The notes under the pieces were generated by a model. It was not told the DNA's origin. It ran no database searches and saw only the letters and a list, made by a program, of their open reading frames with translations. Position numbers and translations under genes: made by a program. Positions 7,763 through 14,348 of a stretch of 18,290 bases of DNA are shown piece after piece. The DNA is from an uncultured Campylobacter sp. (GTDB lineage Bacteria; Campylobacterota; Campylobacteria; Campylobacterales; Campylobacteraceae). Each line of letters opens with the position of its first letter. The first letter of the stretch is position 1. Location: the NCBI RefSeq assembly GCF_937997535.1, contig NZ_CALKTT010000044.1, forward strand, positions 1 through 18,290, read 5' to 3'.

Positions 7763-8115
7763 AAAACAAGTATATTCAAGCGTTTGAGGACGCTCAGATC
7801 ACAAGCAAAAGTGTGCCTGATTTCCGTGCCGGCGACACCTTAAAGGTAGCCATCAGGATTAAAGAGGGCGATAAGAGCAGAATTCAAAATTTCGAAGGTA
7901 CCTGCATTACACGCCGCGGAAATGGCGTCAGCGAGACCTTCATTATTCGCAAGATCGGCGCAAATAGCGTCGGCGTAGAGAGAATTTTTCCGATCTACAG
8001 CGAGAGCATCGAAAGCATCGAGGTTCTAAGAAAAGGACGCGTTCGCCGCGCGAAGCTATTTTACTTACGCGACAGACGCGGTAAAGCGGCTAAAATCAAA
8101 GAGCTTAGAAAATAA
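7759..8115 (+). CDS. rplS: 50S ribosomal protein L19
   Basis: Large-subunit protein at the 30S-50S interface. The blocks FRAGDTLKVAIRIKEGDKSR, IQNFEGTCITRRG and TFIIRKIGANSVGVERIFP (about residues 23-76) and the basic C-terminus (RKGRVRRAKLFYLRDRRGKAAK) are diagnostic; 118 aa is usual. It is the last gene of the rpsP-rplS block, starting within the trmD stop (ATGA) with GGAAA upstream as a weak ribosome binding site. A terminator-like hairpin starts 15 nt after the stop. Confidence 0.97.
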   Translation: MKNKYIQAFEDAQITSKSVPDFRAGDTLKVAIRIKEGDKSRIQNFEGTCITRRGNGVSETFIIRKIGANSVGVERIFPIYSESIESIEVLRKGRVRRAKLFYLRDRRGKAAKIKELRK

Positions 8116-8409
8116 TCCTTTAAATTTACGCTTCCCAATTCAAAAGGAAGCTCTTTTTATAATGCGCGAGATTTTAAAAGATTTCGCGCAAAATCTACTC
8201 GCATTAAATCTAAAATTTTACAACTTTTCCATTAAAATTTTTAATTCTAAACTGCCTAAAAATCGTCTTTTTCGATAGAAAAAGATAAAATATATCCTGA
8301 TTTTATTTGCGTTTAAAAATATTACTATAAAATGCAAATTTTAATTTAGAAAGCTCGCGCTAAATTTGAGAATTTGGCCGAGTAAAATTTATTCAGTAAA
8401 GAGCGAGAT
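8116..8409 (+). promoter_or_regulatory. Intergenic region and possible promoter for the activase genes
   Basis: These 294 nt hold the rplS terminator, the second hairpin at 8163-8190 and AT-rich DNA. TATAAAAT at 8326-8333 is a plausible -10 box, which would give a leader of about 70 nt. No convincing ORF or RNA gene is seen. The ribosome binding site for the next gene is weak (AAAGAG at about 8398-8403). Confidence 0.35.
8130..8158 (+). terminator. Intrinsic terminator after rplS
   Basis: GCTTCC (8130-8135) pairs with GGAAGC (8146-8151) over a 10-nt loop, followed by CTCTTTTT. It lies 15 nt after the rplS stop and should end the glyQ-rplS operon. A second, GC-cored inverted repeat TGCGCGA/TCGCGCA (8163-8169 / 8184-8190) follows directly and may add to it. 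Confidence 0.7.
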
Positions 8410-11364
8410 GTGATTTTTTTAGGCATTGACGTAGGATCAACCACTGTTAAAACGGTAGTTTTAAACGAAAAATATGAAATTTTAAGCAAGAGCTACGAGC
8501 GGCATTTAGCAAAGCCCAAAGAGCTGGTGCTGGATAAAATTTTGCAAATCCAAAAAACCTATGCAGGCGAGCAATTCAGCGTCGCCATAGCGGGTTCAGC
8601 GGGCATGGGTATCGCCAAAAATTGCAAAATTCCGTTCGTCCAAGAGGTTTTCGCTACCTCGCTCGGCGTCAAGCGGATGTTTCCAAAGACCGACGTCGTA
8701 ATCGAGCTGGGCGGCGAGGATGCTAAAATTTTATTTCTCACGGGCGGACTTGAGGAGCGGATGAACGGCTCGTGTGCGGGCGGCACCGGTGCATTTATCG
8801 ATCAGATGACCAACCTTTTGCATCTGGATATCACGGAGCTCGACCGCCTAAGCTTTTCGGCTAATAAAATTTACCCGATCGCCTCACGTTGTGGCGTATT
8901 TGCTAAAAGCGACATTCAGCCGCTACTAAATCAAGGCGTTAGAAAAGAGGATATTTGCGCTAGTATCTACGCCGCGGTCGTCGAGCAGACGATCTCGGGG
9001 CTTGCGCAAGGTCGCGAGGTCAAGGGCAATATCCTGTTTCTAGGCGGCCCGCTGTTTTTCCTAAAAGGCCTTCAGAAGCGCTTTAAAGAGGTGCTAAAGC
9101 TCACCGACGAAACGGCGACTTTCCCCGATATTGCGCCTTACTTCGTGGCTTACGGCAGCGCGCTGTACGCAAAAGATACAGGCGAAACGTTAAATTTAGA
9201 GGAGACGATCGCGCTTTTAAAAAAGGAACCCGATAGGACCGCGCTGGAAGCCGAGCCGCCACTTTTTAAAGATAGGGCGGAATTTGACGAGTTCACCGCT
9301 CGCCATGCCCGCGCGAGCGTGCCTAAGGTGGATATCCACACCTACAGTGGAGATGCGTATTTGGGCGTGGATTGCGGCAGCACTACGATCAAAGTCGTGC
9401 TTATGGGCGCAAACTACGAGCTGCTGTATAAATTTTACTCCTCCAATAAAGGCGATCCGGTCGACATCCTATTGCCGCGCCTTAAGGAGCTATACGATCT
9501 TTGCGAGGGTCGCATCAAGATCAAGGGCAGCGGCGTTACCGGATATGGCGAGGATCTCATTAAAACCGCCTTTCGCTTTGATTACGGTATCGTCGAGACA
9601 ATCGCGCATTATAGTGCTGCGCGCCACTTCAATCCGAAAGTAGATTTTATCATCGACATCGGCGGGCAGGACATCAAGTGTTTCTCCATTAAAGATGGCA
9701 ATATCGATTCTATCGTGCTAAATGAGGCATGTAGCTCGGGCTGCGGCTCGTTTTTGCAGACCTTTTCAAATTCTTTAGGCTACGACATTAAAGATTTTGC
9801 AAGCTTAGCCCTTTTTGCGACCCATCCCGCCAAGCTCGGCAGCCGCTGCACGGTCTTTATGAACTCTTCGGTCAAGCAGGCTCAAAAGGACGGCGCTACG
9901 ATCGAGGATATCAGCGCTGGACTTGCTATTAGCGTCATAAAAAATGCGATTTACAAGGTTATCCGCGTGCGAAATGCCGACGATTTGGGTCAAAACATCG
10001 TAGTGCAGGGCGGGACATTTTTAAACAACGCTGTGCTGCGCGCTTTTGAAAAAGAGCTCGGCAAAAATGTGATCCGTCTAGATATCAGCGAGCTTATGGG
10101 TGCATACGGCGCGGCACTTTTTGCCAAAAATAACGCAAACGAGCGTACCGATATGATCAGTCGTGCAGAACTTGAAAATTTTACTCATCGCAGCGAATTT
10201 AGCGTTTGCAAGCTCTGTACGAACAAATGCCCGCTTACGATCAGCTACTTCGGCGATACTAAATTTGTCTCGGGCAATAAATGCGAGCGCGGAGCAGGCA
10301 AAGAGATCCGCCACGACATTACGAATTTATTTGAGTTTAAAAACGAGCTTTTGCGAAAATATCGTAAGCCGCCGAAGCAAGACGCACCGCGAGTCGGAAT
10401 TCCGTTTGTTTTGAATATGTTTGAGATGATCCCGTTTTGGAGCGCGTTTTTTGAAAATTTAGGCATGAGCGTCGTGCTGTCGCAAAAGCCGCGAAAAGAG
10501 ACGCTGTTTTTAGCAAGCCAAAGCATCCCGAGTGATACCGTCTGCTACCCGGCTAAAAGCGTGCACGGCCACATTTACGATCTGCTAAATAAGAGCGTCG
10601 ATTTTATCTTTTATCCGTGTATGAGCTACAGCCTGGATGAAAATATCAGCGAGAACTGCTACAACTGCCCCGTAGTCGCATACTATCCCGAACTGATACG
10701 CGCGAACGTAGGTGCGCTGGAGGAGAAAAAATTTCTCTATCCGCACGTGGATCTTAATATGCAAGATTCGTTTTGCAAAACGATGCAGGCTGAGCTCGCG
10801 GATGCCGGGTATAAATTTCATTCCGACGCCGTGAAAAACGCCGTCTTGCAAGGCCTTAAGGAGCTGCAAAACTATAAAAATACCATTTTAATAAAAGGCG
10901 AGGAGACCCTAAAGGAGATCAATATAAGCGGCATGCCTGCCATCGTGCTAGCGGGTCGCCCGTATCATATCGACAAGACGATAAATCACGGTATCGATCG
11001 CTATCTAAATTCCTTGGGCTTTATAGTGCTTAGCGAGGATGCGCTACCGCTTAGCAGGGTGCAGACGAAAAGCCTTAATCAATGGACCTACCACGCCAGG
11101 CTTTATAGCGCGGCACGCTTCATCTGTAAATATCCGCGCATGCAGCTGGTGCAGCTAGTCAGCTTCGGCTGCGGGATAGATGCGATCACGGGCGACGAGG
11201 TGCGCGACATACTGCGCCAAAACGGTAAAATTTACACTCAACTTAAAATCGACGAGGTTACGAACCTAGGTGCGGTCAAGATCCGTCTGCGTAGCCTAAA
11301 AGCGACTATGATAGAGCGCGAAAGGCAAGGCGCGCAACAAGAAGCAAGAAAGGATGCGCGCTAA
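8410..11364 (+). CDS. Tandem acyl-CoA dehydratase activase fused to a dehydratase-like module
   Basis: Large protein of 984 residues. Activase domain 1 (BcrAD/BadFG family, ASKHA ATPase fold) has GIDVGSTT (5-12), LGGEDAK (100-106), C122 in NGSCAGGTG and C161 in SRCGVFAKSD. Domain 2 has GVDCGSTT (319-326), IGGQDIK (417-423), C441 in NEACSSGCGS and C480 in SRCTVF. In each domain the two cysteines are 39 residues apart, as in the cluster-binding pair of HgdC (Cys127/Cys166), so the two domains could share a bridging [4Fe-4S] cluster. A knuckle C600-x2-C603-x3-C607-x17-C625 follows, then a DUF2229/COG3580-like module (about 655-960) with C712, C737, C750, C753 and C921. Relatives use ATP to drive low-potential electrons into dehydratases or double-cubane enzymes; substrate is unknown here. 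The GTG at 8410 is the only start that keeps the first nucleotide motif. The stop overlaps the next ATG by one base. Confidence 0.88.
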   Translation: MIFLGIDVGSTTVKTVVLNEKYEILSKSYERHLAKPKELVLDKILQIQKTYAGEQFSVAIAGSAGMGIAKNCKIPFVQEVFATSLGVKRMFPKTDVVIELGGEDAKILFLTGGLEERMNGSCAGGTGAFIDQMTNLLHLDITELDRLSFSANKIYPIASRCGVFAKSDIQPLLNQGVRKEDICASIYAAVVEQTISGLAQGREVKGNILFLGGPLFFLKGLQKRFKEVLKLTDETATFPDIAPYFVAYGSALYAKDTGETLNLEETIALLKKEPDRTALEAEPPLFKDRAEFDEFTARHARASVPKVDIHTYSGDAYLGVDCGSTTIKVVLMGANYELLYKFYSSNKGDPVDILLPRLKELYDLCEGRIKIKGSGVTGYGEDLIKTAFRFDYGIVETIAHYSAARHFNPKVDFIIDIGGQDIKCFSIKDGNIDSIVLNEACSSGCGSFLQTFSNSLGYDIKDFASLALFATHPAKLGSRCTVFMNSSVKQAQKDGATIEDISAGLAISVIKNAIYKVIRVRNADDLGQNIVVQGGTFLNNAVLRAFEKELGKNVIRLDISELMGAYGAALFAKNNANERTDMISRAELENFTHRSEFSVCKLCTNKCPLTISYFGDTKFVSGNKCERGAGKEIRHDITNLFEFKNELLRKYRKPPKQDAPRVGIPFVLNMFEMIPFWSAFFENLGMSVVLSQKPRKETLFLASQSIPSDTVCYPAKSVHGHIYDLLNKSVDFIFYPCMSYSLDENISENCYNCPVVAYYPELIRANVGALEEKKFLYPHVDLNMQDSFCKTMQAELADAGYKFHSDAVKNAVLQGLKELQNYKNTILIKGEETLKEINISGMPAIVLAGRPYHIDKTINHGIDRYLNSLGFIVLSEDALPLSRVQTKSLNQWTYHARLYSAARFICKYPRMQLVQLVSFGCGIDAITGDEVRDILRQNGKIYTQLKIDEVTNLGAVKIRLRSLKATMIERERQGAQQEARKDAR

Positions 11365-12581
11365 TGTTTGCTAAATTTACGAAAGATATGAAAGCGACCC
11401 ACACGATATTGATCCCCACGATGATCGATCCGCATTTTCGCTTTATGCAAGGCGTGCTGCGCGACGAGGGCTATAAGAGCGTCTTGCTCGGCGAAAATCG
11501 TCAAAATATCGTCGAGGAGGGGCTTCGTAGCGTGCATAACGACATGTGCTACCCCGCGCTGCTCGTCATAGGGCAGTTTATCGACGCGTTAAAAAGCGGC
11601 GAGTTCGACACGCACAAGGTGGCGCTTCTCATCAGCCAAACGGGCGGCGGCTGCAGAGCGAGCAACTACATAAATTTGCTTCGCAAAGCGCTTGAGGACA
11701 GCGGTTTTAGCTACGTCCCCGCGATCTCGTTAAATTTCGGCTCGCTAGATGAGAATGAATTTAGCCTCGGCAAAAAATCGCTTCTAAAGCTCTTTGCCGC
11801 GATATTTTACGGCGATTTGATGATGGGGCTGTATAATCAGTGCAAGCCCTACGAAAAGATCAAAAACCAAACGAATGAAATTTACGAACTCTGCGCCGAG
11901 CGGATCAAAAATTTGACCGATCAAAGATCGTTTTTCAATCTTAAGAAAAATTTTAAATTTATCCTCTCGCAGTTCGCTAAAATCGAGCGCGACGATAAGC
12001 CGCGAGTGAAAGTAGGCATCGTGGGCGAAATTTATCTAAAATACTCGCCTATCGGCAACAACGGCCTAAACGCCTATCTCATCCGCGAAAACGCAGAGCC
12101 CGTAAATACGGGGCTGATGGACTTCGTGCTTACCTGCATCTACGATGCGGTTTACGACAAGCAGCTCTACGGCAAGGGCGGCGCGGCATATTACGGCTCG
12201 CTAGCGGTCGCTAAGGTAGTGGAATTTTTCCAGCGCATGATGATTAAGCAGATGAAGCGCTTCGGCTTTCGCGCGCCGAGCCCATTTAGCGAGGTTCGCG
12301 CCGCCGCCGACGGCTACATCGGTCACGGCGTAAAGATGGGTGAGGGCTGGCTGCTGACGGCGGAGATGGTCGAGTTCATGCGCCACGGCATACAAAACGT
12401 CGTGTGCGCGCAGCCCTTCGGTTGCCTGCCAAACCACATTATTGCGCGCGGAATGATCCGAAAGATCAAGCAGAACTACCCGCAAGCAAACATCGCCGCT
12501 ATCGACTACGACCCGGGCGCAAGCGCGGTAAATCAAGAAAACCGCATAAAACTGATGCTTGCTAACGCAAATCGAAAGTAG
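11364..12581 (+). CDS. 2-hydroxyacyl-CoA dehydratase-like partner protein (COG3581 type)
   Basis: 405-residue protein related to the HgdA/HgdB/DCCP superfamily of iron-sulfur reductases and dehydratases. Cysteines placed like cluster ligands are C62 (NDMCYPALL), C97 (GGGCRASNY) and C348/C354 (CAQPFGCLPNH); C160, C177 and C258 look less conserved. These resemble C712 (SDTVCYPAK), C737 (YPCMSY) and C921 (SFGCGID) in the preceding protein, which suggests homologous modules forming a heterodimer around iron-sulfur clusters. In many anaerobic Firmicutes, from memory, both proteins form one polypeptide of about 1,400 residues; here the sum is 1,389 and the break is a TAATG overlap, so coupled translation and a common complex are likely. 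No signal peptide or membrane segment, so cytoplasmic. No CoA-transferase, ETF or acyl-CoA dehydrogenase gene adjoins, arguing against a standard hydroxyglutarate pathway. Confidence 0.85.
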   Translation: MFAKFTKDMKATHTILIPTMIDPHFRFMQGVLRDEGYKSVLLGENRQNIVEEGLRSVHNDMCYPALLVIGQFIDALKSGEFDTHKVALLISQTGGGCRASNYINLLRKALEDSGFSYVPAISLNFGSLDENEFSLGKKSLLKLFAAIFYGDLMMGLYNQCKPYEKIKNQTNEIYELCAERIKNLTDQRSFFNLKKNFKFILSQFAKIERDDKPRVKVGIVGEIYLKYSPIGNNGLNAYLIRENAEPVNTGLMDFVLTCIYDAVYDKQLYGKGGAAYYGSLAVAKVVEFFQRMMIKQMKRFGFRAPSPFSEVRAAADGYIGHGVKMGEGWLLTAEMVEFMRHGIQNVVCAQPFGCLPNHIIARGMIRKIKQNYPQANIAAIDYDPGASAVNQENRIKLMLANANRK

Positions 12582-12600
12582 CCCGCCACATATCAAAAAT

Positions 12601-12627
12601 GGCTTTGGAATTTTAAATTCTAAAGCC
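12601..12627 (+). terminator. Near-perfect hairpin after the activase operon
   Basis: GGCTTT (12601-12606) pairs with AAAGCC (12622-12627); the inside continues as a G-T pair and GAATTT/AAATTC, leaving almost no loop. It lies 20 nt after the stop of the partner gene. No T tract follows, so termination is plausible rather than shown. Confidence 0.45.
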
Positions 12628-12910
12628 TGCCGTAAAATTTTAAAATTTAAAAGTAAGCCTGCGATGACGGTTAAATTTTGACGCGCAAATGGTTCACCTC
12701 CTTCCTCGAAATTTCAGAATTTTAAAATCTCGATAGCTTTATTGTGCTTCTTTTACCTTTTCCATGCGTTTTGGCTTCAATTCTTGCGAAATCTCATCGG
12801 AATTTTATGGAAGTCCGCGCGAAATTCTACGCGTCGCCGCCATAAAATTCTATCACATAATTCTATTCCGCCGCGCCGTAAAATTCCACTCTCGTTAAGG
12901 CAAAATTTAA

Positions 12911-12941
12911 TACAATCCGTCTTTAAATTTTACGAAGGAAG
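12911..12941 (+). promoter_or_regulatory. Promoter -10 box and ribosome binding site of the lipoprotein gene
   Basis: TACAAT at 12911-12916 fits a Campylobacter sigma-70 -10 box; no -35 box is evident, as is common in this genus. AAGGAAG at 12935-12941 lies three bases before the ATG at 12945, closer than ideal but the best start available. Confidence 0.45.
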
Positions 12942-12944
12942 TTT

Positions 12945-13574
12945 ATGAAATTTTGGATTTGCGGCGCGGTTTTGGCACTATGCTGTGGGATTTTTAGCGG
13001 ATGCGCGAGTAAGAATTTGCCAGGCTACATACAGGGGCGCGAGCACATTGTCGCGATGAGTGCGGAATCCGGCGGTCAGCTGCGTATGAGCGGCGAGATT
13101 TATGATTACGTATTTGATGCGAATCTTAGCGCCGTGCGCGCCAAGGTTGCGAGTCTGGCGTCGCTAAATAAAGACGCGATAAGGCGCAACGTAAGCATGC
13201 TCACGATCGACAGATACAATGAAGGCAGTGATGCCGCATATATCCAGCACGAAATCGAGCTCGTAAAATACGATCTGCCGCTATCCGTGCAGGCTAAGCT
13301 GATGGACGACCCAGAGCAGCTGGAGCCCGCGTATAGTTCTACGTTTCGTTACCCTTATCTGATCGAAGGCAAATATTTTAAGCGCCTAAAAGATCACGAC
13401 GAGCTACGCAGATCGCACCGCCTAGGCGTGCCGATCGAGTACCCTGCGCGTATAGCGGTCGATAGCGGGATCAAAAGCGAGCGCGATGCGAAAATGGATA
13501 CTGACATACAAGGACTCATCGTAATGCCGCTAATGATGCCAGTGCTGCTTTTAGGCAGTATCCTCGGAGGCTGA
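12945..13574 (+). CDS. Uncharacterised lipoprotein
   Basis: Not recognised as any named family. The 209-residue product begins MKFWICGAVLALCCGIFSGCAS: a short basic start, a hydrophobic stretch and a lipobox-like FSGC with the probable lipidated Cys20. Phe at -3 is unusual but tolerated. Cys6, Cys13 and Cys14 make the signal peptide rich in cysteine. The mature part (21-188) is polar, with alternating charged stretches and no repeats. The final 20 residues (about 190-209) are strongly hydrophobic, rich in Leu, Met and Pro, and end in GG, so the protein may be attached at both ends or insert into a membrane. It stands alone between the activase genes and a tRNA gene on the opposite strand. The reading frame is convincing because of its promoter, ribosome binding site and signal peptide; function is unknown. 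Confidence 0.75.
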   Translation: MKFWICGAVLALCCGIFSGCASKNLPGYIQGREHIVAMSAESGGQLRMSGEIYDYVFDANLSAVRAKVASLASLNKDAIRRNVSMLTIDRYNEGSDAAYIQHEIELVKYDLPLSVQAKLMDDPEQLEPAYSSTFRYPYLIEGKYFKRLKDHDELRRSHRLGVPIEYPARIAVDSGIKSERDAKMDTDIQGLIVMPLMMPVLLLGSILGG

Positions 13575-13625
13575 AATCGGCTGAATCACGGAAGTGAAAT
13601 TTAATTGATTTAAATTCTAAGGTAG

Positions 13626-13716
13626 TGGCGGACAGAGAGGGATTTGAACCCTCGAGCCCCGGTTAGAAGCTGCACCCTTAGCAGGGGTGTGGTTTCGGCC
13701 ACTCACCCATCTGTCC
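13626..13716 (-). tRNA. tRNA-Ser (anticodon GCU)
   Basis: Minus-strand gene of 91 nt including an encoded CCA (13628-13626). The acceptor stem pairs GGACAGA (5' end at 13716) with TCTGTCC (13636-13630); the discriminator base is G, as expected for serine. The anticodon GCT, at 13682-13680, sits in the loop CTGCTAA and reads AGC/AGU codons. A long variable arm lies between anticodon and T arms, as in class II tRNAs, and the T loop is GGTTCAAATCC. All arms fold canonically, so the gene looks functional. A minus-strand promoter lies just upstream. Confidence 0.96.
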
Positions 13717-13731
13717 ACAAAAAGAAATCGC

Positions 13732-13737
13732 ATTATA
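13732..13737 (-). promoter_or_regulatory. -10 box of the tRNA-Ser gene
   Basis: On the minus strand TATAAT occupies 13737-13732 within TATGTATAATGCG. Transcription would start near 13725, about 9 nt before the tRNA 5' end. Confidence 0.55.
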
Positions 13738-14157
13738 CATAACTAATCTAATAATGGGCTTAAATTAGCTCAGTCCGCGGAATTTATCACCTCGCGGATA
13801 TTTTAAGCTGGTGGCACAAAGAGCTATAATGAGTCAAAACATTCGACGTAGATAATTTATACTTGCTTACATAGCTTCTGCGAAACTTAAAACTTATGCG
13901 AGCTTTTAAAGTCTATGCGAGCAGAAATTTTGCGTCCATGCGTTATTCTGCAGTGAAATTTTAAAATTTTAAATTCAGTCGGGCGCGAATTTTAAAATCC
14001 GGCTTACAAACAAAATTTCAAAACCCCGTGCAAGTGCAAAATTTTAGAATTTAGGGTTTTACGATCTGCGTAATTCTAAAATTTTAAGTATATTTAAGCT
14101 TTAAAATTTCGAAAATTTCAAAGCTTAAAAATTTCAATAATTTTGGTTGTGAGGATT

Positions 14158-14193
14158 TTAAAATTTGGAATTTTTTAAAATTCCAAATTTTAA
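14158..14193. repeat. 17-bp perfect inverted repeat
   Basis: Left arm 14158-14174 (TTAAAATTTGGAATTTT) and right arm 14177-14193 (AAAATTCCAAATTTTAA) are exact reverse complements separated by two T residues. It can form a hairpin or cruciform. The low GC content makes it a weak terminator; its role is unknown. Confidence 0.75.
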
Positions 14194-14231
14194 GATTGAT
14201 GCCACTCTAAGACCTCGCAAATATAAAAATC

Positions 14232-14334
14232 TTTAAAATTCTAAGAATTCCAAAGGCTAGAAATTTTAAAATTTTAATATCAATCAGATTCTAAAACCCC
14301 GTTAGCTAAAGCTTTTTTAAAATTCTAAGAATTC
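14232..14334. repeat. Pair of 19-bp direct repeats
   Basis: TTTAAAATTCTAAGAATTC occurs exactly at 14232-14250 and 14316-14334. Each copy contains the internal palindrome GAATTC/AATTCTAAGAATT. The shared 12-base core AAAATTCTAAGA recurs at 16317-16328 and 16541-16552, also outside intact genes. Confidence 0.7.
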
Positions 14335-14348
14335 TAAATGTGCGCGAT

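Larger units (their letters stand above)
12582..12944. other. Non-coding stretch between activase genes and lipoprotein gene
   Basis: These 363 nt contain the hairpin at 12601-12627, a run of AATTTTAAAATT-like sequence, a minus-strand AAGGAGGTGA at 12703-12694 with no gene behind it, and short imperfect repeats of the form TAAAATTC(T/C)A separated by GC-rich CGCCGCC/CGCGCC pieces (about 12800-12895). A 68-codon open frame at 12742-12948 has no ribosome binding site and no protein-like composition, so I do not call it. The promoter of the lipoprotein gene lies at the right end. Confidence 0.6.
13738..14348. other. AT-rich, palindrome-rich non-coding stretch
   Basis: About 610 nt with no convincing gene on either strand. 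It holds many AATTTTAAAATT-type words, a 17-bp perfect inverted repeat at 14158-14193, a 19-bp direct repeat at 14232-14250 and 14316-14334, and a small cluster of TGCGA words (13879, 13897, 13916) spaced 18-19 nt. It lies downstream of the bactofilin gene and upstream of tRNA-Ser on the minus strand. No clear terminator with a T tract was found for the bactofilin transcript. Confidence 0.6.

Noticed and set aside
12201..12596. 131-codon minus-strand ORF over the end of the dehydratase-like gene
   Set aside because: Mirror frame of a well-supported gene; no ribosome binding site or recognisable domain.
12601..12627. Riboswitch for the lipoprotein gene
   Set aside because: The hairpin sits over 300 nt upstream, before the lipoprotein promoter, and fits the end of the preceding operon better.
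12742..12948. 68-codon plus-strand ORF upstream of the lipoprotein gene
   Set aside because: No ribosome binding site, basic and erratic composition, overlaps the lipoprotein promoter and start; looks like chance.
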